From Candidatus Nomurabacteria bacterium (lineage in GTDB: Bacteria > Patescibacteriota > Saccharimonadia > Saccharimonadales > Saccharimonadaceae), in contig JAIROX010000004.1 in assembly GCA_031257295.1 (NCBI GenBank), positions 62,001-126,000 on the forward strand: a stretch of DNA of 64,000 nucleotides, read 5' to 3'. Each line of letters begins with the position of its first letter. The first letter of the stretch is position 1. A program made the position numbers and the translations under genes. Under the pieces are notes generated by a model. It was not told where the DNA came from. It was given only the letters and a program-made list of their open reading frames with translations, and did no database searches. Below are positions 26,452 through 35,063 of the stretch, in pieces.

Positions 26452-27678
26452 ATGCCAGAGATCAAACCAAGTGAAGTAGAGTCATTCGCAAGCATCAAAG
26501 TCGTTGGTGTTGGTGGGGCTGGTGGTTCGGCTGTTAATCGTATGAAAGACGCCGGGTTAGCCGGTGTGCAGTTTATTGCTATGAACACCGACGCTCAAGC
26601 GTTGCATAACTCCAAGGCTGACGTAAAGATTCACCTAGGGCATACCACCACTGGTGGTTTAGGCGCGGGCGCTGACCCGACTATTGGTGAGCAGGCAGCT
26701 AGCGAATCGCGTGAAGAGATCAAGAAAGCGCTCGAAGGTGCTGACATGGTATTTGTGACAATTGGCGCTGGCGGTGGCACTGGTTCTGGTGCTGGTTATG
26801 TTGTGGCTGAGGTGGCTCGTGAGCTAGGTATCTTGGTGGTTGGTGTAGCTACTAGGCCATTTACGTTTGAGGGCCAGAAGCGCAAGAGTAATGCTGATTG
26901 GGCTATAGATAAATTGGCTCGTGCAGTTGATACGCTGATTACTATTCCGAATGATAGGTTGTTGCAAACAATTGATAGGCGTACACCACTGCTTGAGACG
27001 TTTAAGATTGCTGACGATGTACTTCGCCAGGGTGTGCAGGGTATCTCGGAGTTGATTACTGAACATGGCTTGATCAACCTAGACTTTGCCGATGTTAAAG
27101 CTATCATGAGTAATGCCGGTTCGGCACTAATGGGCATTGGCCGAGCTAGTGGTGAGGGTCGTGCAACAGCTGCCGCCCAACAAGCTATTGAATCGCCGCT
27201 AATCGAGGTGTCAATTGATGGTGCTAAGGGTGTGCTCTTCAATGTGACGGGCGGCTACGATATGAGTATGAGTGAAATTCAGGAGGCTGCTGAGCTTATC
27301 ACGGGTGCAATTTCACCAGATGCGAATATTATTTTCGGTGCTACGTTGAGGCCTGAGGTTGAAGATGAGATTATCATTACAGTGATTGCAACTGGCTTCG
27401 ACTCGCTTTACATGGAAGAAGTCGAGAAAAATGAACCAGCACCAACTTTCAGTGATAAGACCGAGCTAACTAGTAAGAGTTTGACCGATAACGATGTCAA
27501 TTCTATTGATATGGATCTAGATAACGAACCAGAAACTACTGGGACTCTAGCCGACGAAGGCGAGGAGAATATGTGGAACTCTATTGATAGCAGCAAGGAT
27601 GACGATGAGTCGGATACTCCAGCCTTCTTGCGACGCCGCAAAAAGAATAAAAAGAACAAGGGTGGAAGCGAGGAGTAA
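26452..27678 (+). CDS. ftsZ: Cell division protein FtsZ
   Basis: Tubulin-like GTPase forming the division ring. GTP-binding '[13 protein letters not shown]', tubulin signature '[15 protein letters not shown]', T7 loop '[11 protein letters not shown]', then an acidic disordered linker and the conserved FtsA-binding tail '[11 protein letters not shown]'. 408 residues. It has its own extended -10 (TGT TATAAT, 26413-26418) and a GGAGGAG ribosome-binding site. Confidence 0.97.
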   Translation: MPEIKPSEVESFASIKVVGVGGAGGSAVNRMKDAGLAGVQFIAMNTDAQALHNSKADVKIHLGHTTTGGLGAGADPTIGEQAASESREEIKKALEGADMVFVTIGAGGGTGSGAGYVVAEVARELGILVVGVATRPFTFEGQKRKSNADWAIDKLARAVDTLITIPNDRLLQTIDRRTPLLETFKIADDVLRQGVQGISELITEHGLINLDFADVKAIMSNAGSALMGIGRASGEGRATAAAQQAIESPLIEVSIDGAKGVLFNVTGGYDMSMSEIQEAAELITGAISPDANIIFGATLRPEVEDEIIITVIATGFDSLYMEEVEKNEPAPTFSDKTELTSKSLTDNDVNSIDMDLDNEPETTGTLADEGEENMWNSIDSSKDDDESDTPAFLRRRKKNKKNKGGSEE

Positions 27679-27684
27679 TTCTAG

Positions 27685-28140
27685 GTGAATTATAAAATCG
27701 GTAATAGTAAAGTTATTGAGTCTCGCGAATCGCCAGATGGCACAATGATTCGTCGTCGTCGTGAAACGCTGGATGGTAAACATCGTTTTACCACCTACGA
27801 ACGTATTGAGCGCCCCACGCTAGTGGTGATTAAGCGAAATGGCGTTAATGAACTGTTCGACCGCGATAAGCTATTGATATCGACTAAAAAATCGGTTGGT
27901 AAATTCTTCGCTTCTGAGCTTGAAATAGAAGATATCATAACTCGGGTAGAGGATGCTATTTATTCACTGGGTGAAGCAGAAGTAAAATCTAAGACCATTG
28001 GTGAAGAGGTGCTTAAGGAACTGGCACGTATCAACGAAGTTGCTTATGTACGTTTCGCTAGCGTCTTTCATGAGTTCAAGAGCCTTAACGAGTTTGAGAA
28101 AATTTTGGCTGAATGCCGTGAGAACAAAAATCGCAAATGA
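27685..28140 (+). CDS. nrdR: NrdR-like ATP-cone regulator lacking the zinc ribbon
   Basis: NrdR represses ribonucleotide reductase genes using an N-terminal zinc ribbon and an ATP-cone. The match is clear from 'VIESRESPDGTMIRRRRE', 'RFTTYERIERPTLVVIKRNG' and the ATP-cone through 'YVRFASVFHEFKSLNEFEKIL'. However both CxxC pairs of the ribbon are gone: the first is absent and the second (normally RRRECxxCxxRF) reads RRRETLDGKHRF. At 151 residues the length is near normal, so this is loss of ligands, not truncation. The start is GTG 27685, 6 nt after ftsZ. Confidence 0.85.
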   Translation: MNYKIGNSKVIESRESPDGTMIRRRRETLDGKHRFTTYERIERPTLVVIKRNGVNELFDRDKLLISTKKSVGKFFASELEIEDIITRVEDAIYSLGEAEVKSKTIGEEVLKELARINEVAYVRFASVFHEFKSLNEFEKILAECRENKNRK

Positions 28141-28403
28141 AAGTGGTGGTGGTTTTTAAAGACTTTACAGACTATGCCCGTGAGGTAACAGATTACTTAC
28201 GCGATTTTAAGTCTGTAACTGGGCACGAAATAGAGGTTGTTGATCCAGAAAGTATTGAAGGTGAGGTTTTTTGCAGAGCGCACGATATAGTAGAGTACCC
28301 AACAATTGTAGCCCTGGCTGGTGATGGGCAAGTACAACATATGTGGAAGGGCAGACCGCTGCCAGCTTTTAATGAAGTTAGCTATTACGTACAGGATGAT
28401 TAA
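28137..28403 (+). CDS. Small thioredoxin-fold-like protein
   Basis: This 88-residue protein reads 'MKVVVVFKDFTDYAREVTDYL' then 'HDIVEYPTIVALAGDGQVQH' and 'MWKGRPLPAFNEVSYYV', a beta-alpha-beta pattern with the cis-Pro region (YPT) of thioredoxin/glutaredoxin folds. No CxxC is present, only one Cys, so it is unlikely to be a redox enzyme. It overlaps nrdR by 4 nt (ATGA). Confidence 0.65.
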   Translation: MKVVVVFKDFTDYAREVTDYLRDFKSVTGHEIEVVDPESIEGEVFCRAHDIVEYPTIVALAGDGQVQHMWKGRPLPAFNEVSYYVQDD

Positions 28404-28412
28404 TATAACTTA

Positions 28413-28441
28413 TTGACCATCGTAGTTGCGGGTGATAATAT
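28413..28441 (+). promoter_or_regulatory. Promoter of the arginine deiminase operon
   Basis: TTGACC (28413-28418), 17-nt spacer, TAATAT (28436-28441) preceded by TGA. Transcription should start near 28448. Confidence 0.8.
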
Positions 28442-28471
28442 GACTCTGTAAACATAAACGGAAAGGTGATA

Positions 28472-29707
28472 GTGGGTAAGCCAATACATATAACATCAGA
28501 GATAGGTAAATTAAAGACTGTATTACTGCATAGACCAGGTGAGGAGCTTGAAAACTTAACGCCCGACACGTTGGCTGAACTATTATTCGATGATATCCCA
28601 TATCTTAAAATGGCACAGGCTGAGCACGATAGATTTGCCGATTTATTACGATCTCGTGGTGCTGAGGTGCTCTATTATGATAAGCTGGCTACTGAATCTC
28701 TGCAGGATGGCAAGGTTCGTGAGCGGTTTATCCGGGATATGTTACACGGCTCCAAACAGGCCGACCGGCGTGTTACGGAGGCTCTTTTTGACTACCTAGC
28801 TGCCATGGACACCAAAACTATGGTGCGAAAAGTTATGGCTGGCGTGCGCAAAGCTGATGTAAAGATTGCGACTCAGAACACGGCGTCACTCGAATCGATC
28901 GTGGCAGATAGTAATTTCCCATTTTATCTAAACCCAATGCCGAATCTCTATTTCTCGCGTGATTACGCTGCAGCTATCGGCGAAGGAATGACGGTCAACC
29001 ACATGCACTTTCCGGCTAGGCGTCGGGAGTCACTGTTTATGAAATATATACTTGAGAACCATCCAAGGTTTGCTGGTGAAGATGTGCCAGTTTGGTATGG
29101 CAGGGATAATCGCTGGTCGGTTGAGGGTGGTGATGAGCAGGTTTGGAGTGCTGATACTCTGGCGATTGGCTTGTCACAGCGCACCGAAGCTGGTGCTATC
29201 GAAAAAATTGCCGAAAGAGTGCTGACAGAGGGCGGCTTTAAGAGGGTGGTCGCTTTAGAAATTCCTAAGTCGCGCGCCTTGATGCACCTTGATACGGTGT
29301 TGACTATGATAGACTACAATAAATTCACGGTCTTCCCAGAAATTATGGACAATCTCGGTAAAATGAATATTTACATCTTGACACTTGATGAAAAGGGTCA
29401 GCTAAGTATCGAGCATAGGGAGAATCTGCTAGACGTTATAAAAGAAGTAACTGGTAGGGATGATATAGAATTTCTGCCAACTGGCGGTGGCGACAGGATT
29501 GCGAGTGAACGTGAACAGTGGAACGACGGTAGCAATACTCTAGCTATAGCTCCAGGTGTGGTGGTTACCTATACGCGTAACTATGTATCAAACGAGCTAA
29601 TGAGTAAAGCTGGCATTGAAGTTTTAGATATATCTGGTGCAGAATTGGGGCGGGGTCGCGGTGGCCCACGCTGCATGAGTATGCCACTAATTAGGGAGGA
29701 TATATAG
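28472..29707 (+). CDS. arcA: Arginine deiminase
   Basis: Converts arginine to citrulline and ammonia. Family motifs: 'LKTVLLHRPGEELENLTP', 'NLYFSRD', 'ALMHLDTVLTMID' (catalytic His/Asp region) and the catalytic Cys in 'RGGPRCMSMPLIRED' at the C-terminus. About 411 residues. Start is GTG 28472 with AAGG 5 nt upstream; 28466 GTG is an alternative. First gene of a tight operon with arcB, transporter and arcC. Confidence 0.96.
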   Translation: MGKPIHITSEIGKLKTVLLHRPGEELENLTPDTLAELLFDDIPYLKMAQAEHDRFADLLRSRGAEVLYYDKLATESLQDGKVRERFIRDMLHGSKQADRRVTEALFDYLAAMDTKTMVRKVMAGVRKADVKIATQNTASLESIVADSNFPFYLNPMPNLYFSRDYAAAIGEGMTVNHMHFPARRRESLFMKYILENHPRFAGEDVPVWYGRDNRWSVEGGDEQVWSADTLAIGLSQRTEAGAIEKIAERVLTEGGFKRVVALEIPKSRALMHLDTVLTMIDYNKFTVFPEIMDNLGKMNIYILTLDEKGQLSIEHRENLLDVIKEVTGRDDIEFLPTGGGDRIASEREQWNDGSNTLAIAPGVVVTYTRNYVSNELMSKAGIEVLDISGAELGRGRGGPRCMSMPLIREDI

Positions 29708-30697
29708 ATGGCGCTAAGTATTCGCGGTCGTTCGTTGCTTGGGCTGAAGGATTTTACTGAGGCCGAAATTAGGTTGATGCTTGATACCGCCAAGCACTAC
29801 AAAAAACTGAAGCAAAAGGGAGAGCTACACCAGTACCAAAAAGGTAAGTCGATTGCTTTATTGTTTGAGAAAACGTCCACCCGCACGCGCTGCGCGTTTG
29901 AGGTGGCGGCTTACGACTTGGGTATAAACGCGGTGTTCTTGGGCAAAGATGATATTCAGCTAGGTAAAAAAGAATCTATTGAAGATACCGCAAAAGTGTT
30001 GGGCAGAATGTTTGATGGTATTGAATTTAGAGGGTTTAAGCAAGAATCTGTTGATGCATTAGCGAAGTACTCTGGTGTGCCGGTTTGGAATGGCTTAACT
30101 GACACTTACCATCCGACACAGATTTTAGCAGATTTTCTTACTATTGAGGAGCATGTCGGTAAGCTAAAGGGTGTCAAGCTGGTATATATCGGGGATGGCC
30201 GCAATAATATGTCTAATAGTTTGATGGTTGGCTCGTCTAAAATGGGGTTGCACTATGTGGTGGTTGCGCCGAAAGAATTGTGGCCGGAAGAATCTCTCAT
30301 AAAAATGTGCCGCGATTTCTGCAAGGAAAGTGGTGGCACCATCGAAGTTACTGATGACATCGACCAAGCAGTGAAGGACGCAGACGTTCTGTATACAGAC
30401 GTTTGGGCGAGTATGGGCGAAGAAGATAAATTTGCTGAGCGTATCAAACTATTAAAGCCCTACAAGGTGACTATGGATGTAGTCAAGGCTACTGGTAACC
30501 CTGATGTGATATTTATGCATGCCTTACCATCGTTCCACGATTTAAACACTGCAATGGGGCAGGAGATGAAACAGAAATTCGGCCTGAACGACATGGAAGT
30601 GACAGACGAAGTCTTTTTAAGTAAACACAGCGTGGTATTCGACGAAGCCGAAAATCGTATGCATACTATTAAAGCGGTCATAGCTCTAACAATATAA
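29708..30697 (+). CDS. arcB: Ornithine carbamoyltransferase (catabolic)
   Basis: Phosphorolyses citrulline to ornithine and carbamoyl phosphate. Carbamoyl-phosphate motif '[12 protein letters not shown]', '[12 protein letters not shown]' (HPxQ) and '[12 protein letters not shown]' are intact. The ornithine-site motif, usually HCLP, reads HALP (Ala about residue 272), losing a highly conserved Cys. 329 residues. It begins right after the arcA stop. Confidence 0.94.
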   Translation: MALSIRGRSLLGLKDFTEAEIRLMLDTAKHYKKLKQKGELHQYQKGKSIALLFEKTSTRTRCAFEVAAYDLGINAVFLGKDDIQLGKKESIEDTAKVLGRMFDGIEFRGFKQESVDALAKYSGVPVWNGLTDTYHPTQILADFLTIEEHVGKLKGVKLVYIGDGRNNMSNSLMVGSSKMGLHYVVVAPKELWPEESLIKMCRDFCKESGGTIEVTDDIDQAVKDADVLYTDVWASMGEEDKFAERIKLLKPYKVTMDVVKATGNPDVIFMHALPSFHDLNTAMGQEMKQKFGLNDMEVTDEVFLSKHSVVFDEAENRMHTIKAVIALTI

Positions 30698-30712
30698 AAA
30701 GGAGGAAAGAAT

Positions 30713-32293
30713 ATGACAGAGCAGGAAGCTAAACCTAAAAAGAAGGGGAGTTTTTGGAAACGTTTGAAGTTTCCTTCGGCTCTAACGCTGCTTTTTGGTC
30801 TAATTGCGGTTGTGGCGGTTTTGACCTGGATTATACCATCGGGCGCGTATAAGGTTGGTGAGGATGATGCGCCAATTGCTGGCACATATGAACAGGTTGA
30901 TAAACGAACAACTAACAAGGATGGTAAAGAAGAAGATGTCCGTCAAGGCCTGTGGGACATCGCTTATGCGCCAGTGCGTGGGTTTATTGATGCTGCTGAC
31001 GTTATCATTTTCGTGCTGGTTATCGGTGGTTTCTTAGCGGTCGAGGAAAAAACTGGCGCGCTTAGGGCTGGTTTAGGCAAGGTAGTACGAAAACTCCGTA
31101 AGCATACGAAGTGGATTATCCCTATTCTGATGACTCTATTTGCGATTGGTGGTACTACGTATGGTATGCAGGAGGAGACCATAGCGTTCTATCCGTTAAT
31201 TATTCCGTTGGTAATCTTGGCTGGCTATGATGCAATGACAGCCGTGATGATTATTGTCTACGGTTCGATTATCGGTGTGATAGGGTCAACGGTTAACCCG
31301 TTCTCGACAGGTATTGCTAGCGGCTTCGCCGACGTCTCAATTGGCGATGGTATGCTAGGCCGCGTGATCATCCTGGTCTTGTCATTGATTGCGGGCATCT
31401 GGTTTACTATGCGCCATGCCGCTAAGGTTAAAAAGCGTAACGAAGAGCTCGAAAAGGCCGAACATGGCGAACACAATCACGAAGCGCACGTCAGTGTTCG
31501 TGAGCTTAAAGCCTTCAAGGCGGCCAGAGAGGAGATTAAAACAAACAAAATCCCGCGTCTCGACGGAAAGCGTAAGGCCGTAATTTGGATTTTTGCTCTA
31601 ACTTTTGTGGTAATGATCCTGACAGTTATCCCGTGGGCGTACAAATTTAACATTACTTGGTTTGAAGATGTTACGGCCTGGTTGTACAGTGTGCCGTTCG
31701 TTGGGCAGATTATTGCTCATGTCATACCGTTCGGCGACTGGTGGTTTGGTGAAATAGCTACTCTGTTCTTAATCTCGTCAATTGTGATCGCTTGCGTATT
31801 TAAGATGAAAGAAGGCGAATTTACCAAGACTTTCGTAGAGGGTGCAATGGCGCTGCTTGGTGTAGCTTTGATTATAGCTGCATCGCGTGGTATATCGATT
31901 GTAATGAAAGACGGTATGATTGCTGATACGATTATTAACTGGGGTGAAAATGGTTTGAGTGGGCTGCAAGAGTCGGTATTCGGTGTGATAACCTATATCT
32001 TCTACTTACCGTTGTCAATTTTAATCCCGAGTACTAGTGGTTTGGCAACGGCTACTATGCCGATTTTGGCTCCGCTAGCTGATTTCGCTGGCGTTGGTCG
32101 TGACCTAGTAGTAACAGCATTTCAATCGTCAGTGGGATTGGTCAACATGATTGCTCCAACAGTAGGATCGTTAGTTGGTGGTTTGGCACTAGCTAAGGTT
32201 AGCTACGGTGCTTATCTAAAGAGATCATGGCCGCTATTTATCATACTAGCCTTAATTAGCACTGCGGTTATAGCCGTGCTGGCTGTTATCTAA
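30713..32293 (+). CDS. YfcC-family transporter, probable arginine/ornithine exchanger
   Basis: The 526-residue membrane protein has a Lys-rich cytoplasmic N-terminus, then about 12 hydrophobic segments, a large periplasmic-type loop after the first and a charged His-rich loop at about 240-275. It matches the YfcC / C4-dicarboxylate anaerobic carrier-like family ('GGTTYGMQEETIAFYPLIIP', 'LIPSTSGLATATMPILAPLA'). Its place between arcB and arcC suggests it does the ArcD job of exchanging arginine for ornithine. GGAGG precedes the start. Confidence 0.85.
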   Translation: MTEQEAKPKKKGSFWKRLKFPSALTLLFGLIAVVAVLTWIIPSGAYKVGEDDAPIAGTYEQVDKRTTNKDGKEEDVRQGLWDIAYAPVRGFIDAADVIIFVLVIGGFLAVEEKTGALRAGLGKVVRKLRKHTKWIIPILMTLFAIGGTTYGMQEETIAFYPLIIPLVILAGYDAMTAVMIIVYGSIIGVIGSTVNPFSTGIASGFADVSIGDGMLGRVIILVLSLIAGIWFTMRHAAKVKKRNEELEKAEHGEHNHEAHVSVRELKAFKAAREEIKTNKIPRLDGKRKAVIWIFALTFVVMILTVIPWAYKFNITWFEDVTAWLYSVPFVGQIIAHVIPFGDWWFGEIATLFLISSIVIACVFKMKEGEFTKTFVEGAMALLGVALIIAASRGISIVMKDGMIADTIINWGENGLSGLQESVFGVITYIFYLPLSILIPSTSGLATATMPILAPLADFAGVGRDLVVTAFQSSVGLVNMIAPTVGSLVGGLALAKVSYGAYLKRSWPLFIILALISTAVIAVLAVI

Positions 32294-32295
32294 AA

Positions 32296-33243
32296 GTGAA
32301 AAAAGCCCTACGGGTTGTTGTGGCGCTGGGGGGCAATGCTCTGCAAACCTCCAGCGCTATTTCGGCAGAAGACCAAAAACGGGTTGCTAGCGAAACGGCT
32401 AAGTATATCGTAGATTTGATTCAGTCTGGCTACGAGATTGTAATAGGCCATGGTAATGGTCCTCAAGTAGGTGATATTCTACTGGCCGAAGAGGCCTCGG
32501 GTACGAAAGAAAAACCAGCTATGCCCTTAGAAACAGATGTGGCTATGAGCCAAGGTCAAATTGGTTATTGGTTGCAGCAGGCAATTGAAAACGAACTGGC
32601 TGTGCGTGGTATAAAAAAGTCCATAGCCACAGTTGTGACGCAGGTTTTGGTTAACAAGAGGGACCAGGCTTTTAAAAACCCATCTAAACCAATCGGCCCG
32701 TTTTATACTGAGCGCGAGGCTAAGGACCTGGCTAAGCAGCGTGGATGGACGGTCAAAGAAGACTCTGGTCGCGGTTGGCGTAGAGTTGTGCCTAGCCCCA
32801 AGCCCACTAAGATAGTCGAAGAAGATGTGATTAAAAAGCTCATTAAAGACGGCATAATACCGATAACAGTTGGTGGCGGTGGTGTGCCGGTGGTCAAGCG
32901 CGGGCTCAGGCTAAAAGGCGTAGATGCTGTCATAGACAAAGACATGGCGTCTATGGAGCTAGCCAGGGCTGTTAAGGCAGACATTTTTATGCCGCTAACG
33001 GCAGTCGATAGTGTCAAGATTAATTACGGCACGCCCAATGAAGAATCGATAGGTAAGATTGATATACCACGCATTAAAAGGTTGATGGCCGATGGGCATT
33101 TTGCTGCAGGAAGTATGCTACCGAAAGTTAAGGCAGCTATAGCCTTCGTAGAATCTAGGCGCGGTAATAAGGCTATCATAACCTCACCAAACAACGCCTT
33201 GAAGGCGTTAGGTGGTGATGTTGGTACAACAGTTACTAATTGA
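32296..33243 (+). CDS. arcC: Carbamate kinase
   Basis: Last step of the pathway: carbamoyl phosphate + ADP to ATP, CO2 and ammonia. Amino-acid-kinase fold motifs: 'VVALGGNALQ', 'IGHGNGPQVGDILL', 'ETDVAMSQGQIGYWLQQ', 'PITVGGGGVPVV' and 'DAVIDKDMASMELA'. 315 residues, starting with GTG 2 nt after the transporter stop. In this fermentative, minimal metabolism it would be an important ATP source. Confidence 0.96.
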   Translation: MKKALRVVVALGGNALQTSSAISAEDQKRVASETAKYIVDLIQSGYEIVIGHGNGPQVGDILLAEEASGTKEKPAMPLETDVAMSQGQIGYWLQQAIENELAVRGIKKSIATVVTQVLVNKRDQAFKNPSKPIGPFYTEREAKDLAKQRGWTVKEDSGRGWRRVVPSPKPTKIVEEDVIKKLIKDGIIPITVGGGGVPVVKRGLRLKGVDAVIDKDMASMELARAVKADIFMPLTAVDSVKINYGTPNEESIGKIDIPRIKRLMADGHFAAGSMLPKVKAAIAFVESRRGNKAIITSPNNALKALGGDVGTTVTN

Positions 33244-34087
33244 GCGTTAACGACATACAGCGAGCCGAGCCGCCCGTACGGGTGAGCTCGCTAATATCTG
33301 GCGTGTAGACCTTGAGACCGCGTTCACGCAGAGCCTTTTTAAGCTTTGGCGCCTTCGACATAATAACCGATTCGCCCGTTGAGAGTAAGTTACAAGCGAA
33401 ATAAGTGATAGCCTCGTGGTAGTCTACTTCGATTTTGTCGACCGGGATTGTCCGCATCAGCTCTCGGCTGGTTTCGGTGAAAGCCGGTGGGCACCAAACA
33501 ATCGTGTGATCGTCGATAACGTTCATGGCTAGGTCGAGGTCGTAAAAGTTACTGTCTGGCCAGCGAGATGACTTGTTGATTACTGGTGTGATACCATCCT
33601 TTTTGGTTAGTGGCACAGTTTGTAGCTGAATACGTTTTAGCCCAAATTGCTCGGCGACGAAGTTTAGCGCGCGATCGTCGCTACGGTATCCCTCGTTACA
33701 GAACAGCAGTTCTCCACAGCGCAGAGCGTCACCTTGACCGCTGAAGCGCCAATCTTCTGGCACGTCTATAACTTCCATACAACCTAGGTTTTCTAGCACT
33801 TCTTTAGCATAAGGTATTTCGGCGGCACGCGCTTTTGGCAGGCGAGCCATAATCGCTTTGCCATTGTAACATACTGCCCAGTTAGCGGGGTAGCCACCGT
33901 CTTGACAACCTTCTGGTGCTAAAACCCAGGTCACGGCGATGCCGGCCGCGCGATATGTTTTTACTAAGTTGTCATGTTGCTTGATCGCTTTTCTTTTATT
34001 CAATCGACCCGGTATGTATAACGGGTTGATCGCCGCGGCGTTGTCGATGTACTCCATACCGCTCATTAAAACATGTTGGTTAATCAT
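33236..34087 (-). CDS. DDAH / arginine deiminase-superfamily hydrolase
   Basis: The 283-residue protein has the guanidine-modifying fold: 'GCQDGGYPANWAV', 'DVPEDWRFSGQGDALRCGEL', 'LDLAMNVIDDHTIVWCPPAF' and a C-terminal 'TRTGGSARCMSLTLN' with the nucleophilic Cys. It matches dimethylarginine dimethylaminohydrolase (DDAH) better than arginine deiminase. It is convergent with the arc operon, overlapping arcC by 8 nt. The ATG at 34087 was chosen because TACAAT (complement of 34094-34099, with TGC) lies 6 nt away: leaderless. Confidence 0.85.
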   Translation of the reverse strand: MINQHVLMSGMEYIDNAAAINPLYIPGRLNKRKAIKQHDNLVKTYRAAGIAVTWVLAPEGCQDGGYPANWAVCYNGKAIMARLPKARAAEIPYAKEVLENLGCMEVIDVPEDWRFSGQGDALRCGELLFCNEGYRSDDRALNFVAEQFGLKRIQLQTVPLTKKDGITPVINKSSRWPDSNFYDLDLAMNVIDDHTIVWCPPAFTETSRELMRTIPVDKIEVDYHEAITYFACNLLSTGESVIMSKAPKLKKALRERGLKVYTPDISELTRTGGSARCMSLTLN

Positions 34088-34106
34088 AAGCATATTGTAG
34101 CACTTT

Positions 34107-34134
34107 TTGCTATTTACCATAGATTTGGTATAAT
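34107..34134 (+). promoter_or_regulatory. Promoter of the T-box/ileS operon
   Basis: TTGCTA (34107-34112), 16-nt spacer, TATAAT (34129-34134) preceded by TGG. It is back to back with the minus-strand promoter of the DDAH gene. Confidence 0.75.
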
Positions 34135-34140
34135 TTACAG

Positions 34141-34325
34141 TAAGGCGTTTGAGTGGTCATCAACCACGAGCTGAGGGAAGAACGTGTTGTGTTTTTTACA
34201 GCATAAGTAGAGCCCTTCGTGAGTCTGCGTAAAAGACAAAGTAAGTGCTAGAAGAACTGTCTTTTAGAAACTGGATGGTACCGCCCATATGGGTTCCAGT
34301 GTCTAAAAGGCGGTTTTTGTTTTCG
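34141..34325 (+). promoter_or_regulatory. T-box riboswitch leader, isoleucine type
   Basis: The T-box core TGGTACCGC is at 34276-34284, with UGGU suited to pair with a tRNA ACCA end. It sits in an antiterminator-like hairpin (ACTGGA/TCCAGT). CTTTTAGA and TCTAAAAG extend this into a long hairpin, and GGCGGTTTTTG follows; ACCGCC can pair with GGCGGT instead. Near the 5' end a small hairpin GTGGT-CATCA-ACCAC (34153-34167) shows ATC, an Ile codon, in its loop at 34159-34161. This resembles the ultrashort Stem I of some actinobacterial ileS T-boxes. ileS is the last gene of the operon. Confidence 0.85.
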
Positions 34326-34339
34326 AAAGGAGAAGTAAA

Positions 34340-34606
34340 ATGAGCCACAAACCAATGGACGAATTTGCGAAACCAATCGCTGCGGCGCAAAAAAGCGTCA
34401 AGGTCGGTGGGCGCTATCAACACTTTCGAAACAAACAGTTTTACACGGTGATTGACATTGCGATTTTAGAGGCTACCGAAGAAGTTGCTGTGGTATATCG
34501 AGCAGAGTACGGCGATAGGCTAAAATGGGTTCGTACGCTCAAGAATTTTACGGAAGAAGTGGGGGGTATCAAAAGGTTTAGCTTGGCTGATGAGGAGGTA
34601 AAATGA
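34340..34606 (+). CDS. DUF1653 protein
   Basis: This 88-residue protein has the DUF1653 pattern 'VGGRYQHFRNKQFYTVIDIA' then 'VAVVYRAEYGDRLKWVRTLKNF'. The family is small, probably cytoplasmic and of unknown function. AAAGGAG lies 8 nt before the ATG. First gene after the T-box; overlaps the next gene by 4 nt. Confidence 0.85.
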   Translation: MSHKPMDEFAKPIAAAQKSVKVGGRYQHFRNKQFYTVIDIAILEATEEVAVVYRAEYGDRLKWVRTLKNFTEEVGGIKRFSLADEEVK

Positions 34607-34929
34607 GCAGAGTAGAAATAGTCGTAACGGCACCACTCGAAAACGCTGACGCAATTCGACAGGTTTTGGGCGAGGCGTACGCGGGCGTTCAGGGGGAATA
34701 TGGTTTTTGCAGTTTTTCGGTTGTTGGCAAAGGGCGATTTTTGCCGGGCGACAAAGCTAATCCGCACATCGGTAAGCCTAACAAACCCGAAGTGGTTGAA
34801 GAAGAGCGTATCGAGGTGGTGTGTGACCGCGAAATCGCAAGGCCTGTTATTGCTAAGCTCCGCGCAGCGCATCCTTACGAAGAGCCGGCGATTGATGTTT
34901 ATGAGCTATTAAACGAGGAGGGGCTATGA
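34603..34929 (+). CDS. YqfO/CutA-like domain protein (NIF3-associated)
   Basis: 108 residues with 'GKGRFLPGDKANPHIGKPNK' and 'VIAKLRAAHPYEEPAIDVYEL', the signature of the PII/CutA-like domain found inside Nif3/YqfO proteins and as stand-alone copies. Function unknown. Overlaps its neighbours by 4 nt at both ends. Confidence 0.8.
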   Translation: MSRVEIVVTAPLENADAIRQVLGEAYAGVQGEYGFCSFSVVGKGRFLPGDKANPHIGKPNKPEVVEEERIEVVCDREIARPVIAKLRAAHPYEEPAIDVYELLNEEGL

Positions 34930-35063
34930 TAAAAGAAGCTGCGATATGCCAAGATGAAATAGAAAGTAATATGCAAAAAATGCATATTGCAGTTGTCGCA
35001 AATTTTGCGACAGTTCAAAGCGGCGAGGTGGTGATGAATTTGTTAAGCAAGGAGGTGAAATGA
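34926..35063 (+). CDS. Possible 45-residue coupled small ORF with two palindromes
   Basis: ATG 34926 overlaps the previous stop (ATGA) and its TGA overlaps the Nudix start (ATGA), so the frame fits exactly between two genes. It encodes a 45-residue peptide starting MIKEAAICQDEI. It has no recognisable domain. Two inverted repeats lie inside: AATATGCA/TGCATATT and TGTCGCAAA/TTTGCGACA. It may be a real gene or a spacer that keeps ribosomes moving. Confidence 0.45.
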   Translation: MIKEAAICQDEIESNMQKMHIAVVANFATVQSGEVVMNLLSKEVK

